Shown: positions 7,040 to 15,043 of the stretch, in pieces
Layout: every line of letters begins with the position of its first letter
Position numbering within the stretch: the first letter of the stretch is position 1
Assembly (NCBI GenBank): GCA_023410025.1
Contig: JAEYQM010000077.1
Span: forward strand, 1 to 57,246
Reading direction: 5' to 3'
Origin: Bacillota bacterium
Lineage (GTDB): Bacteria > Bacillota_I > Bacilli_A > ML615J-28 > CAG-698
DNA length: 57,246 bases
Made by a program: the position numbers and the translations under genes
Notes under the pieces: model-generated
Database searches by the model: none
Seen by the model: only the letters and a program-made list of their open reading frames with translations
What the model was told of the DNA's origin: nothing

Positions 7040-8158
7040 TTATTGAAGATCCATTATATAGCAACGACGACGACGGTGTTGACGAGCATCGAAATCTTTC
7101 CATTGATCTTGAACAGCATTATTATTTTCTAGTTCTGGACCAGTTTCAGCAAATTTTACTTTATGTTTAATAGATTCTTTAATAGCTTCATACATAATTA
7201 CCGCATTTACACCCATATTTTGATATTCAGGTTTAACAGCAATAAAGTACATTTCTAAAATATCAAACTTCTTTAAAGCGTGTAATAATCTAAATGCACC
7301 AAATGGAAATAATTTTCCTTTAGATTTCTTAGTTGCTTCTGCTAATGAAGGAACCATTAAACCAAATCCAATCAATTCATTTTCTTTATTCATTACAGCA
7401 ATAACGAAATCTAAATTTACCAATGGTATATAATCATCAATTGATTTTTGAATGATTTCATCAGTTAATGGTACTGTTCCATATAACTTAGCAAATGCTT
7501 CATTAATTACTCTAAATGCATCTTTGGCAAGTACAAACAATTCTTTTCTAGTTGGTTTTACACGGTGAAAACCATATCTTTTTTGAACTAAATTACTTAC
7601 TCTTTCAACACGTGGATCCATTTTTTCAGGAACAGAAATTTGATATTCAACCCAGTCAATATCTTTTCTAAATCCTAATTTTTCTAGATGTTTATTATAG
7701 TAATCATAGTTATATAAAGTGATTGAAAGATTCATTTCTTCAAACCCTTCAACAAGCATACCTTGAGCATCAATGTCTGTAAAACCAATAGGACCAATTA
7801 ATTGTTCCATATTACGTTCTTTACCCCATGCCTTAACAGCATCAATTAACATTGTACTTACTTCAATATCATCAATAACGTCAAATCTTGTAAAGCGCAT
7901 AATGTTTTTGTTTATTTTTTTAATATAAGCATGACTAATTAAACCAGCAACACGTCCAACAATTTTGTTATCCTTGTATGCTAAAAATAATTTAGTTTCA
8001 CAAAATGCATAGGCAGGATTTTTCTTTGGATTAAATTTTGCCATTTCATCGCCAACTAATTGAGGCACAAAATACTCACAATCTTTGTATAATAAAATTG
8101 GGAATTCTACAAATTTCTTCAAATCTTTTTTTGTCTTAACTTCTTTTATTGTAACCAT
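7040..8158 (-). CDS. GNAT-like N-acetyltransferase superfamily protein (YghO-like)
   Basis: 372 residues. The N-terminal third (KTKKDLKKFVEFPILLYKD, then FVPQL and FNPKKNPAY) and the segment LIGPIGFTDIDAQGMLVEGF match a conserved family of uncharacterised proteins related to the acetyl-CoA-dependent GNAT fold. The C-terminal part contains YFIAVKPEYQNMGVNA, resembling the GNAT acetyl-CoA-binding strand-helix. The substrate is unknown. No adjacent Shine-Dalgarno precedes the ATG; a GGAGG lies 26 bases upstream with a hairpin between (see 8166-8188). It is transcribed alone and ended by the hairpin at 6974-7007. Confidence 0.65.
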   Translation of the reverse strand: MVTIKEVKTKKDLKKFVEFPILLYKDCEYFVPQLVGDEMAKFNPKKNPAYAFCETKLFLAYKDNKIVGRVAGLISHAYIKKINKNIMRFTRFDVIDDIEVSTMLIDAVKAWGKERNMEQLIGPIGFTDIDAQGMLVEGFEEMNLSITLYNYDYYNKHLEKLGFRKDIDWVEYQISVPEKMDPRVERVSNLVQKRYGFHRVKPTRKELFVLAKDAFRVINEAFAKLYGTVPLTDEIIQKSIDDYIPLVNLDFVIAVMNKENELIGFGLMVPSLAEATKKSKGKLFPFGAFRLLHALKKFDILEMYFIAVKPEYQNMGVNAVIMYEAIKESIKHKVKFAETGPELENNNAVQDQWKDFDARQHRRRRCYIMDLQ

Positions 8159-8165
8159 ATAATCT

Positions 8166-8203
8166 CAAAACAACTTTGTTTTGCCTCCACTAATAATATT
8201 ATA
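8166..8203 (-). promoter_or_regulatory. GGAGG-hairpin-start arrangement with -10 box
   Basis: On the minus strand, TATAAT (8198-8203) is followed by GGAGG (8184-8188) and then a perfect 7-bp hairpin (8177-8183 with 8166-8172, loop AAGT). Seven bases later comes the ATG at 8158. An in-frame TGA excludes an upstream start. Folding the hairpin would bring GGAGG to normal distance from the ATG. The -35 (TTTAAA at 8221-8226) is weak. Confidence 0.5.
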
Positions 8204-8243
8204 GCATAAAATAAACTATTTTTAAATACATTACTAAAAAATA

Positions 8244-8681
8244 TTATAAATTACTTCTAATATTTCTTTTAAAAACAAAATATATATTAATTGTTGCTGT
8301 AGTAACAATTTCTTCAATTCCAATTATTTCTTCTTCTGATTCTTCTACCCCTAGTAGATCCAAAATTCTTTTTATTAATAAAACTAAATAATAAATTAAA
8401 ATAGTATCAAAAATAAAATCTCTTAATAAATTTCTATTTTCAATCCCACAATATTCATTTATAACATAGGTAACCCCTTTATTTATTCCAACAGCGGCAA
8501 CAACTCCTAAAAATATATTAGTTGTTTTAGCTAAAACTGCACCAGAAAAAAATCCAGCGATGACATTACCATAATATGCTTTTAAATTAGTAAATACTTT
8601 GTTTGTTTTATCAAAGAAAGTATAATTTACAACATCACCAATGTAAGTACCAATTAAACCAGCTACTGCACCTACATTCAT
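8244..8681 (-). CDS. small membrane protein of unknown function
   Basis: 145 residues with two to three hydrophobic segments (about 1-15, 42-70, 88-110), no recognised motif and an acidic patch (EESEEEIIGIEEI). The start is uncertain: the ATG at 8681 has only a weak AAGAG ahead. A good GGTGGTGA site lies at about 8703-8711, placed for a non-ATG (ATC) start near 8699 that would add six residues. The codon pattern looks like its neighbours, so it is probably real. Confidence 0.5.
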   Translation of the reverse strand: MNVGAVAGLIGTYIGDVVNYTFFDKTNKVFTNLKAYYGNVIAGFFSGAVLAKTTNIFLGVVAAVGINKGVTYVINEYCGIENRNLLRDFIFDTILIYYLVLLIKRILDLLGVEESEEEIIGIEEIVTTATINIYFVFKRNIRSNL

Positions 8682-8750
8682 GTCTCTTAAAACATTGATA
8701 AAATCACCACCTGTATTATTTTATTCTCATACTTGCATTATTGGCATTAA

Positions 8751-8778
8751 AAAAGGTAACCTAAGTTACCTTTTTTTT
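8751..8778. terminator. rho-independent terminator at the end of rubrerythrin
   Basis: 10-bp stem (8751-8760 with 8765-8774) around CTAA, with T-runs on both strands. The rubrerythrin stop codon is at its right edge. Confidence 0.85.
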
Positions 8779-9313
8779 AATAATTTTTTTCAGCAAAAAC
8801 TTCAAAATATGCTTGAGGATGTAAACAAACTGGGCATACTCTTGGAGCTTCTTCACCATAGTGAACATGTCCACAGTTACGACAAATCCATGCTACAGGA
8901 AGATCTTTTTTGAATACTTTTCCGCCAGTTACGCTTGCAAGTAAGTCATTATATCTTTCTTCATGACGTTTTTCAATAGCAGCTACTCCTCTGAAAGCAT
9001 CAGCAATTTTAGCAAATCCTTCTTCATCAGCGATTTCAGCGAATTCTTTGTACATTTGTGTCCATTCGTATCTTTCACCTTCAGCCGCACTGATTAGATT
9101 TTCAGGAGTTTTGCCTAAATGACCTAATGCTTTAAACCATAATTTCGCATGTTCTCTTTCATTTCCAGCAGTTTCTTCAAAAATAGCAGCTATTTGTTCG
9201 TAGCCTTCTTTTTTTGCAACCCCAGCAAAGAATGTGTACTTATTACGAGCTTCTGATTCACCAGCAAATGCTGTCATAAGATTCTTTTCAGTTCTTGATC
9301 CTTTTAATTCCAT
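8777..9313 (-). CDS. rbr: rubrerythrin
   Basis: 178 residues. The N-terminal four-helix ferritin-like di-iron domain has the EXXH ligand motifs (ESEARNKY, EREH, IEKRHEERY). It is followed by a C-terminal rubredoxin domain with two Cys pairs (CRNCGH and CPVCLH) for one mononuclear iron. Rubrerythrins reduce hydrogen peroxide in anaerobes and microaerophiles and act in the cytoplasm. Length and domain order are standard. The promoter is near consensus, the ribosome site is AGGGAGG, and a terminator overlaps its stop. Confidence 0.96.
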   Translation of the reverse strand: MELKGSRTEKNLMTAFAGESEARNKYTFFAGVAKKEGYEQIAAIFEETAGNEREHAKLWFKALGHLGKTPENLISAAEGERYEWTQMYKEFAEIADEEGFAKIADAFRGVAAIEKRHEERYNDLLASVTGGKVFKKDLPVAWICRNCGHVHYGEEAPRVCPVCLHPQAYFEVFAEKNY

Positions 9314-9340
9314 AAATATCCTCCCTTTTTATACATATAC

Positions 9341-9369
9341 ATTATATTACAAGAAGGCATTTTTTTCAA
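9341..9369 (-). promoter_or_regulatory. promoter for rubrerythrin
   Basis: TTGAAA (9364-9369, minus strand), 17-base spacer, TATAAT (9341-9346). It lies about 28 bases ahead of the ATG, wholly in the 58-base gap after cvpA. I see no clear PerR-type operator. Confidence 0.75.
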
Positions 9370-9371
9370 GT

Positions 9372-9884
9372 TTATTTTATATTTTCTAGAATTTTAAGAA
9401 GCAAATTATTTTCATATAAATATCTACCAGGCATAAATCCAGTTTCATTAATTTTTAAATCACCTTCAATAAAAGTTTCCATTGTATTACCAATGAATGG
9501 TAAAGCAAACAATAACTTTGCAAACATAAAGAATAAACATACAATTATTAAACCTTGAAGTGCTCCCCAAGTTATTCCTAACAATCGATCAACCCATCCA
9601 AGTGCACCTTTTTGAACTGATTTACCTAATTTATGACCAATAATCTTTACTATAATAAAAGTAATTAAAAATAAACAAACAAATACAATGACGTTTTTCC
9701 CTACAGGAACATCAGGTATATATTCACCCAAGAAGTTTGTAGCTACCCCTGTAAATGATAATGGAACGATAATTGCCAGAACTAAGGCCCCAAATGAAAA
9801 TATTTGTCTTACAAAACCTTTAAATAAACCGATAACTACTAAGACACCAAACAATATTATAATAACAGTATCAATTATTCCCAT
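9372..9884 (-). CDS. cvpA: CvpA family membrane protein
   Basis: 170 residues with four hydrophobic helices. It begins IDTVIIILFGVLVVIGLFKGFVRQIFSFG, written here in part: the D..I.....G...G...G..RQ pattern at residues 5-30 is typical of CvpA. It also has the conserved GWVDRLLG near 97-104. CvpA proteins are inner-membrane proteins whose biochemical role is unclear; they influence envelope stress tolerance and bacteriocin production in other species. The gene overlaps the upstream DUF308-like gene by 10 bases, so the two are cotranscribed. Ribosome site GGAGTAG. Confidence 0.85.
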   Translation of the reverse strand: MGIIDTVIIILFGVLVVIGLFKGFVRQIFSFGALVLAIIVPLSFTGVATNFLGEYIPDVPVGKNVIVFVCLFLITFIIVKIIGHKLGKSVQKGALGWVDRLLGITWGALQGLIIVCLFFMFAKLLFALPFIGNTMETFIEGDLKINETGFMPGRYLYENNLLLKILENIK

Positions 9885-10450
9885 CTACTCCATTTACCCT
9901 TCTTTAAAAAATATTTAATTCCTAAATAAATTAACAAATTTGGTGTTGTATTATTTTTCCTATTCTTCACTAGTTGATAAATTAACCAAACACCAATTAA
10001 TATTGTTAATAATCCCAAAATAACTAAAATGACCTTTAAAAATTCTTTATAACTAAATACTAAAACTATACCAATTATATATTTGGGAATATCAATACGA
10101 AATTGTTCTTTTTTGTAACTACTATTGTATAGAGTAAATAACGGTAAGATAATAAATATTATTCCAATTATTATTCTAAATAACCAATCATTAACACCTT
10201 TTGGCATAACCAACAAACTAATAGATACAACTATCATAACAATACTTTGAAACTCTAAATTTTTTTTATCCTGTCCACTATAATTTTTTGATCTGATTAA
10301 GAAATTAAGTGCACCAAGTAAAATAAATATAGCTAGCGCCATCATCAAAACCTTTAAAACAGTTGATGGATTAACAGTAATTAATAATCCGCCAATTGCA
10401 AATAATGCGAGGATAATAATTATTGTAAATATATTATGTTTTAAATACAT
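9875..10450 (-). CDS. HdeD/DUF308-like membrane protein
   Basis: 191 residues with about six hydrophobic helices arranged as three similar pairs, each ending in a short positively charged loop. This is the layout of the DUF308/HdeD family of small membrane proteins. There are no catalytic motifs. AGGAGG precedes the ATG. It is first in a two-gene unit with cvpA. The family assignment is from topology and general pattern, so it is moderate. Confidence 0.55.
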   Translation of the reverse strand: MYLKHNIFTIIIILALFAIGGLLITVNPSTVLKVLMMALAIFILLGALNFLIRSKNYSGQDKKNLEFQSIVMIVVSISLLVMPKGVNDWLFRIIIGIIFIILPLFTLYNSSYKKEQFRIDIPKYIIGIVLVFSYKEFLKVILVILGLLTILIGVWLIYQLVKNRKNNTTPNLLIYLGIKYFLKKGKWSRWE

Positions 10451-10601
10451 ATTGGCCTCCTAATGAATATATTTTATCATATTTTATGAATTTATGCTAC
10501 AATAATACAAAATGTTATTTAACTAAAAATTTAAGGTAGAATTAAGAATAATTGATAAAATAATAATTGTACTAATTAGTACATTTTCCCTCAATCTTTA
10601 T

Positions 10602-10630
10602 AAAAAAAGCGCAGTATTAATTTACTGCGT
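10602..10630 (-). terminator. rho-independent terminator of the HAD-cysE-LTA synthase-cca operon
   Basis: 7-bp GC-containing stem (10610-10616 with 10623-10629) with seven T on the minus strand (10602-10608). The cca stop codon (10622-10624) lies in the stem. Confidence 0.85.
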
Positions 10631-11776
10631 TTTTTTCTTTATATACTCAAAAATCGATTCTTTATTATTTTCAAGATTATTTTTCAATATTTCTTCTAAT
10701 ATTTCATTTAATAATCTACTTCTATTCTTTGGTTGTATTTTTAAAGATATTAAATCAAACCCATCAATATCCATATCTTTAATAGTGTAACAACTATTTA
10801 AAGCTTTAGATAATAAATCATCACTTATTAAAGTACCATATAAAATTTTATGAAATTCAATTATTTTTTTTATATATCTTGATCCATATTTATTTAATAG
10901 TTTTTTAATAAAATATTCATCATTAATAATCGCTATATCTTTAGATTCAATTATAGTACTAATTTCTTTAATCATTAAATTAGAAAATTTAAAATCTTTT
11001 AATATATTTAAATAATCACTATTATCTTTTAAAAATATAGAAATTTTTACTTCTAAAGTAGTAGCCTCATTAATTAAACTGACATTTTCAATAAAATGAT
11101 TTTCCTCAATCGTTGGAATAATTACCTTAAAAACTTCATAAAAAGGGAGAATTCGTTTTGTATTACCCATCATTATTTTGATAAACTCTTGATATATTCT
11201 TTCTTTGGAAACAAAATTTAAATCATTCTTTTTATAAAGAATTGCTTTTTTAGTAACTTCTTCTATTTCATAATCAAGTTTGCAACTAAAACGAATGGCT
11301 CTTAAAATTCTTAAAGCATCTTCATCAAACCTTTCAAAGGGATTATTAACTGTTCTAATTATCTTAGAATTAATATCATCTTGTCCTCCAAAATAATCAT
11401 ATACTTTATCAAAAAAAGCCATGGCATTTATTGTAAAGTCACGTCTAGATAAATCCTCATATAGATTATCAATAAAAGTTACTTGACTAGGATGGCGATG
11501 ATCACAATACTGTGTTTCTTTTCTAAAGGTGGTAATTTCATACATGTTTTTATGAATAACTACCATTATCGTACCATGTTTCATTCCTGTATCAATTTGA
11601 TAATAGTTAGAAAATATTCTTTTGATTTCACTCGGGAGAGCATTAGTGGTGATATCATAATCAGTAGGATTTTTACCTAATAAATAATCTCTAACAGCAC
11701 CACCAACAACATAGGATAAATAACCATTGTCTCTTAATTTATTTAATATAAATGAAACATCTTTTGGCAAATCCAT
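10622..11776 (-). CDS. cca: CCA tRNA nucleotidyltransferase
   Basis: 384 residues, class II nucleotidyltransferase. GGAVRDYLLGKNPTDYDI (residues 25-42) carries the GG and the DxD metal ligands (Asp39, Asp41). The RRDFTINAM and RFDEDALRILRAIRFS motifs follow. The enzyme adds or repairs the 3' CCA of tRNAs. There is no C-terminal HD domain, as expected for the Gram-positive form. It is the last gene of the operon, 26 bases after the LTA synthase-like gene, and the GGGGG ribosome site is strong. Confidence 0.95.
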   Translation of the reverse strand: MDLPKDVSFILNKLRDNGYLSYVVGGAVRDYLLGKNPTDYDITTNALPSEIKRIFSNYYQIDTGMKHGTIMVVIHKNMYEITTFRKETQYCDHRHPSQVTFIDNLYEDLSRRDFTINAMAFFDKVYDYFGGQDDINSKIIRTVNNPFERFDEDALRILRAIRFSCKLDYEIEEVTKKAILYKKNDLNFVSKERIYQEFIKIMMGNTKRILPFYEVFKVIIPTIEENHFIENVSLINEATTLEVKISIFLKDNSDYLNILKDFKFSNLMIKEISTIIESKDIAIINDEYFIKKLLNKYGSRYIKKIIEFHKILYGTLISDDLLSKALNSCYTIKDMDIDGFDLISLKIQPKNRSRLLNEILEEILKNNLENNKESIFEYIKKKTQ

Positions 11777-11802
11777 ATTTCCCCCTATAAATAAATATAT
11801 AA

Positions 11803-13671
11803 CTAGTTAGCTTCTATTTCTCTAAAATAATCAGTTAAGAAAAAGGCATGAAACTTTTCAATTTCATTAAACACTCTTTCTTGTAATTCTAAATAATAAC
11901 TATTAACATCTTCTAATGTAGGATCAAAATATAAAATATCCTTATCATAAATAATTAATTTACTATCAATAAATCTATTATAACCTACGATTATTGGCTT
12001 ATCCTCATAATCTCCCTGATCATATAAAAATACGCTTTGACCATAATAGAAATCTTTAACCATTTCAATTCCTAATAAATCTAGGATTGTTGGGGTAATA
12101 TCATATTGACTAGTTCTATTAGTAATATATCTAGTTTCAATAGTTGGATTAAAAATTGTAAATGGGATCTTGTCCATTTCATAATCATGGGCAGCATCAG
12201 GATATATCAAATTAGTATACTTCCTTGTAATATCAATACTTGAGTAATTTTTATGATCAGAATATAATACGATTAAAGTATCTTCATATAATCCCTTTGC
12301 TTTTAAATCTTCAATTAAAATTCCTAATGCTTTGTCTAAATCCATAGCAGCAGCTAATAAATTTAAAAATTGAATTTCTTTATCATTATATTTATTGCTT
12401 GCTTTCACAAGTTCCATATAACCTTTTAATTCTTCTCTTTCCTCGTTGTATGGACCATGAGTTGAATATGTGATTATAAAACTATAGAATGGTTGATCTT
12501 GAACAGGAACAATATTGTCTTTCATTTGATTAAATAATTCTGAATCAAGAGGATAATATTCATATGGAGAAAAAGTCATTTCTTCCCCAGCATAAAAATG
12601 ATCAAATCCTAAAGCTTCATGCATTTTACGACGATTAAAATAATCCCCAACATTTGAATGGAATGAATTAACTGTATAACCATTTTTCTTTAAAACAGCA
12701 GGCAAACTATTTGTAAATTGATTTGATGCATAAGTATGCATATAATTATCAGCATTATAATACATCATTGATGTTAGGCTCTTAAATTCCGCATCGTAGG
12801 TATTGTTAGTCTTTGCAACACCATAAGCATTTTTAAAACTATATCCATTATTTAGTAAGAAATATAGATTTGGTGTTAAATCCTTATCAATTACATAATC
12901 TTCAAGAGTTTCCATCATAATCATAATGACATTTTTATTCTCAAAACTTCCTGTAACAGCAGTTGATTTTTGTAAAGTAGTTGTATCTACTTTTTCTAGT
13001 ACTTCTTTCGCTTTTGTTTTTGAAAATGGCTTAGATATAACATTAACCATTGTTGTTACAATATCACGTTGATTAAATGTTGAAAGGCCAAATGTATAAA
13101 GATATGTTCTTTTATCTTGAGGTTTAGAATATATTTTTTCATCTGATGCACTAACAAAAACCCCACCAAACATGACAATAAATATACCAACCATAGCAAA
13201 GATACTATGTTTAAATGATAATTTAGTATTAGATTTGGCTTCACCAAGTGTTAATTTAACCAATAAATAAACTGCAGATCCTACCATTAATGAAATTAAG
13301 ATCCATTGCCACCAAGTAAAAGCAATAAAAATATTATAATTTAAACCCATTTTAAGTCCATCACCAATATCAAAAATCATGGAAATGGCAAATAAATCAC
13401 CTTTGTAATAAAACAAAGTTGTGTCAGTTACAAATATTCCAAATGCATAAAATAAGCATATACAATAAAGAACAAATCTAACTTTGCTTGATTTAATAAA
13501 TAAAATTAAACCAGGTATAACCCCTATACTACCAAATGTAAGCAAGAAATAAATAGGCGATATTTTTATATTGAAGCGAATTAATACTGCAAATTCTAGT
13601 AGTAATGCAACAGTAAATACTATTAAAAATTCAAATAATCTGTTATGTTTTCTAATGTTTAGTAAGTTCAT
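11803..13671 (-). CDS. ltaS: LTA synthase-like phosphoglycerol transferase (sulfatase fold)
   Basis: 622 residues from the ATG at 13671; the in-frame GTG four codons earlier is part of the ribosome site GAGGTG. Five membrane helices (about 15-175) are followed by an extracellular sulfatase-fold domain. Candidate catalytic residues match LtaS: Glu254 (MMETLE), nucleophile Thr291 (NTYDAEF), His405 (STHGPY), Asp472 and His473 (YSDHKNY). LtaS transfers glycerol phosphate from phosphatidylglycerol to build lipoteichoic acid. In a wall-less host it could decorate lipoglycans instead, so the exact acceptor is an inference. It is cotranscribed with cysE and cca. Confidence 0.85.
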   Translation of the reverse strand: MNLLNIRKHNRLFEFLIVFTVALLLEFAVLIRFNIKISPIYFLLTFGSIGVIPGLILFIKSSKVRFVLYCICLFYAFGIFVTDTTLFYYKGDLFAISMIFDIGDGLKMGLNYNIFIAFTWWQWILISLMVGSAVYLLVKLTLGEAKSNTKLSFKHSIFAMVGIFIVMFGGVFVSASDEKIYSKPQDKRTYLYTFGLSTFNQRDIVTTMVNVISKPFSKTKAKEVLEKVDTTTLQKSTAVTGSFENKNVIMIMMETLEDYVIDKDLTPNLYFLLNNGYSFKNAYGVAKTNNTYDAEFKSLTSMMYYNADNYMHTYASNQFTNSLPAVLKKNGYTVNSFHSNVGDYFNRRKMHEALGFDHFYAGEEMTFSPYEYYPLDSELFNQMKDNIVPVQDQPFYSFIITYSTHGPYNEEREELKGYMELVKASNKYNDKEIQFLNLLAAAMDLDKALGILIEDLKAKGLYEDTLIVLYSDHKNYSSIDITRKYTNLIYPDAAHDYEMDKIPFTIFNPTIETRYITNRTSQYDITPTILDLLGIEMVKDFYYGQSVFLYDQGDYEDKPIIVGYNRFIDSKLIIYDKDILYFDPTLEDVNSYYLELQERVFNEIEKFHAFFLTDYFREIEAN

Positions 13672-13697
13672 TTTTATATACACCTCAAAAATTAAAT

Positions 13698-14195
13698 TTA
13701 ATTAATTACCTTTCCCTTTGCCCCTACAACAGTTTTATTACTTTCAATATTATCTAACACTATTGTACCAGCACCTATTTTCACATTATCACCAATAGTA
13801 ATATTACCAAGGATTAATGCTCCCGCTCCAACCATAACATTATTCCCTAATGTTGGATGTCGTTTGCAATGTTCTTTTCCAGAACCCCCTAAAGTAACAT
13901 TTTGGTAAAGTGTACAATCATTACCAATGATTGTTGTTTCACCTATAACTACTCCAAAGCCATGATCAATAAATAATCTTTTACCAATTCTTGCTCCTGG
14001 ATGTATTTCAATTCTCGTAAAGAACTTGGAGATATATGTTATAATTTCAGCAATCAGTTTTAACTTTATTAACCAAAATAATCTTGCAATTCGGTAATAA
14101 AACATTGCATGAACACCAGGATATAATAAAAGTATCTGAATGAAATTTCTCGCAGCCGGATCACGTTCTTTTATCGATTTAATGTATCTAAACAT
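13698..14195 (-). CDS. cysE: serine O-acetyltransferase (short form)
   Basis: 165 residues. The helical N-terminus contains RDPAARN and GVHAMFYYRIAR. A left-handed beta-helix of hexapeptide repeats follows (IHPGARIGKRLFIDHGFG, VIGET, LGGSGKEHCKRHPTLG). His at IHPGA and at IDHGFGVVIGE correspond to the catalytic residues. The enzyme makes O-acetylserine from serine and acetyl-CoA for cysteine synthesis. The form lacks the long N-terminal domain of the enterobacterial enzyme, as in Bacillus. The cysK partner is not in this window. The ribosome site is AAGGGGAT and the gene begins 3 bases after the HAD gene. Confidence 0.93.
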   Translation of the reverse strand: MFRYIKSIKERDPAARNFIQILLLYPGVHAMFYYRIARLFWLIKLKLIAEIITYISKFFTRIEIHPGARIGKRLFIDHGFGVVIGETTIIGNDCTLYQNVTLGGSGKEHCKRHPTLGNNVMVGAGALILGNITIGDNVKIGAGTIVLDNIESNKTVVGAKGKVIN

Positions 14196-14198
14196 TTA

Positions 14199-14891
14199 TT
14201 ATCCCCTTTCTTTTATATATTTTGTAATTTCTTGATAGTTTTTAAAAATATTTACTTTTAAATTATCTTTGTTTAATTCATCTTTTTCATTTAGCCATAT
14301 AACATCTAATCCAGCAAGATTTGCACCATGGACATCAAAATAATAATCATTACCGATATACATGATTTCTTCTTTTGGAAGATTTAAAACTTTAATACCT
14401 AAGTTAAAGAATTCCATATAAGGTTTACGAATTAATAAATCCCCTGATGATAATACTTGATCAAAATAATCAAGGATTCCTAAATCTTCTAAATTTCTCT
14501 TTAAAGCTAGGGAAGAAAATGTTGAATTGGATAAAATAACAACCTTCTTTTTACTTTCTTTTAAATATTTCAGGAAATCAATGACTCCATCAATTAATTC
14601 TAGATCTTCTACTTTTAATGTAAATAAGTATTCTAGTTCACTAAGAGAGACTTTAAATTTCAAATCGAAATATTTTTGAAGATAATTAAGATAATTTAAA
14701 AAACAAATTTCGAATCTATCCCTTATATCATATGTATTAAGTTTAAAATTGTCTGTAAATTTTATTAATTCTTGGTAAGATATTTTGGGCTCTATTATAT
14801 TATTATATATAACCATTAAACCATTATTAAAATTAAAGTTCTTATTATAAACAATTGTATTCCCTAAATCTATCAAAATCCCTTTAATCAT
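14199..14891 (-). CDS. HAD-superfamily hydrolase
   Basis: 230 residues. Motif I is IDLGNT near residues 7-12 (nucleophile Asp8, with Gly in place of the second Asp as in DLGN-type members). The cap insertion is helical. Motif II is ILSNST, motif III RKP (Lys), and motif IV IGNDYYFDVHGA. Such subfamily-IA enzymes dephosphorylate small phosphorylated metabolites. The substrate is unknown. It is the first gene of the operon with cysE, LTA synthase-like and cca, behind its own promoter and diverging from the SPT-like gene. Confidence 0.85.
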   Translation of the reverse strand: MIKGILIDLGNTIVYNKNFNFNNGLMVIYNNIIEPKISYQELIKFTDNFKLNTYDIRDRFEICFLNYLNYLQKYFDLKFKVSLSELEYLFTLKVEDLELIDGVIDFLKYLKESKKKVVILSNSTFSSLALKRNLEDLGILDYFDQVLSSGDLLIRKPYMEFFNLGIKVLNLPKEEIMYIGNDYYFDVHGANLAGLDVIWLNEKDELNKDNLKVNIFKNYQEITKYIKERG

Positions 14892-14912
14892 TTGAATACC
14901 TCACTCATTTAT

Positions 14913-14940
14913 ATTATACTATAAATTATTACTTTTTCAA
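14913..14940 (-). promoter_or_regulatory. promoter for the HAD-cysE-LTA synthase-cca operon
   Basis: TTGAAA (14935-14940, minus strand), 16-base spacer, TATAAT (14913-14918). The ATG is 22 bases downstream. It is back to back with the SPT promoter. Confidence 0.7.
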
Positions 14941-14979
14941 TTAAAATAATGCTTACATAATCAATCGACGAAAACTCGC

Positions 14980-15008
14980 TTGCAATTTATTATAAATGGT
15001 GCTATAAT
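14980..15008 (+). promoter_or_regulatory. promoter for the SPT-like gene
   Basis: TTGCAA (14980-14985), 17-base spacer, TATAAT (15003-15008). AAGGGG at 15031-15036 precedes the ATG at 15044. Confidence 0.75.
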
Positions 15009-15043
15009 AAAATATCTTATTGTAAAGATAAAGGGGATTAAAA

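Noticed and set aside
13056..13247. Small frame inside the LTA synthase gene
   Set aside because: It lies in another frame of a well-supported gene and has no independent start signals.
14199..14891. Inactivated HAD hydrolase because motif I reads DLGN
   Set aside because: DLGN is a common natural variant of motif I in active subfamily-IA members, and the other motifs are intact.
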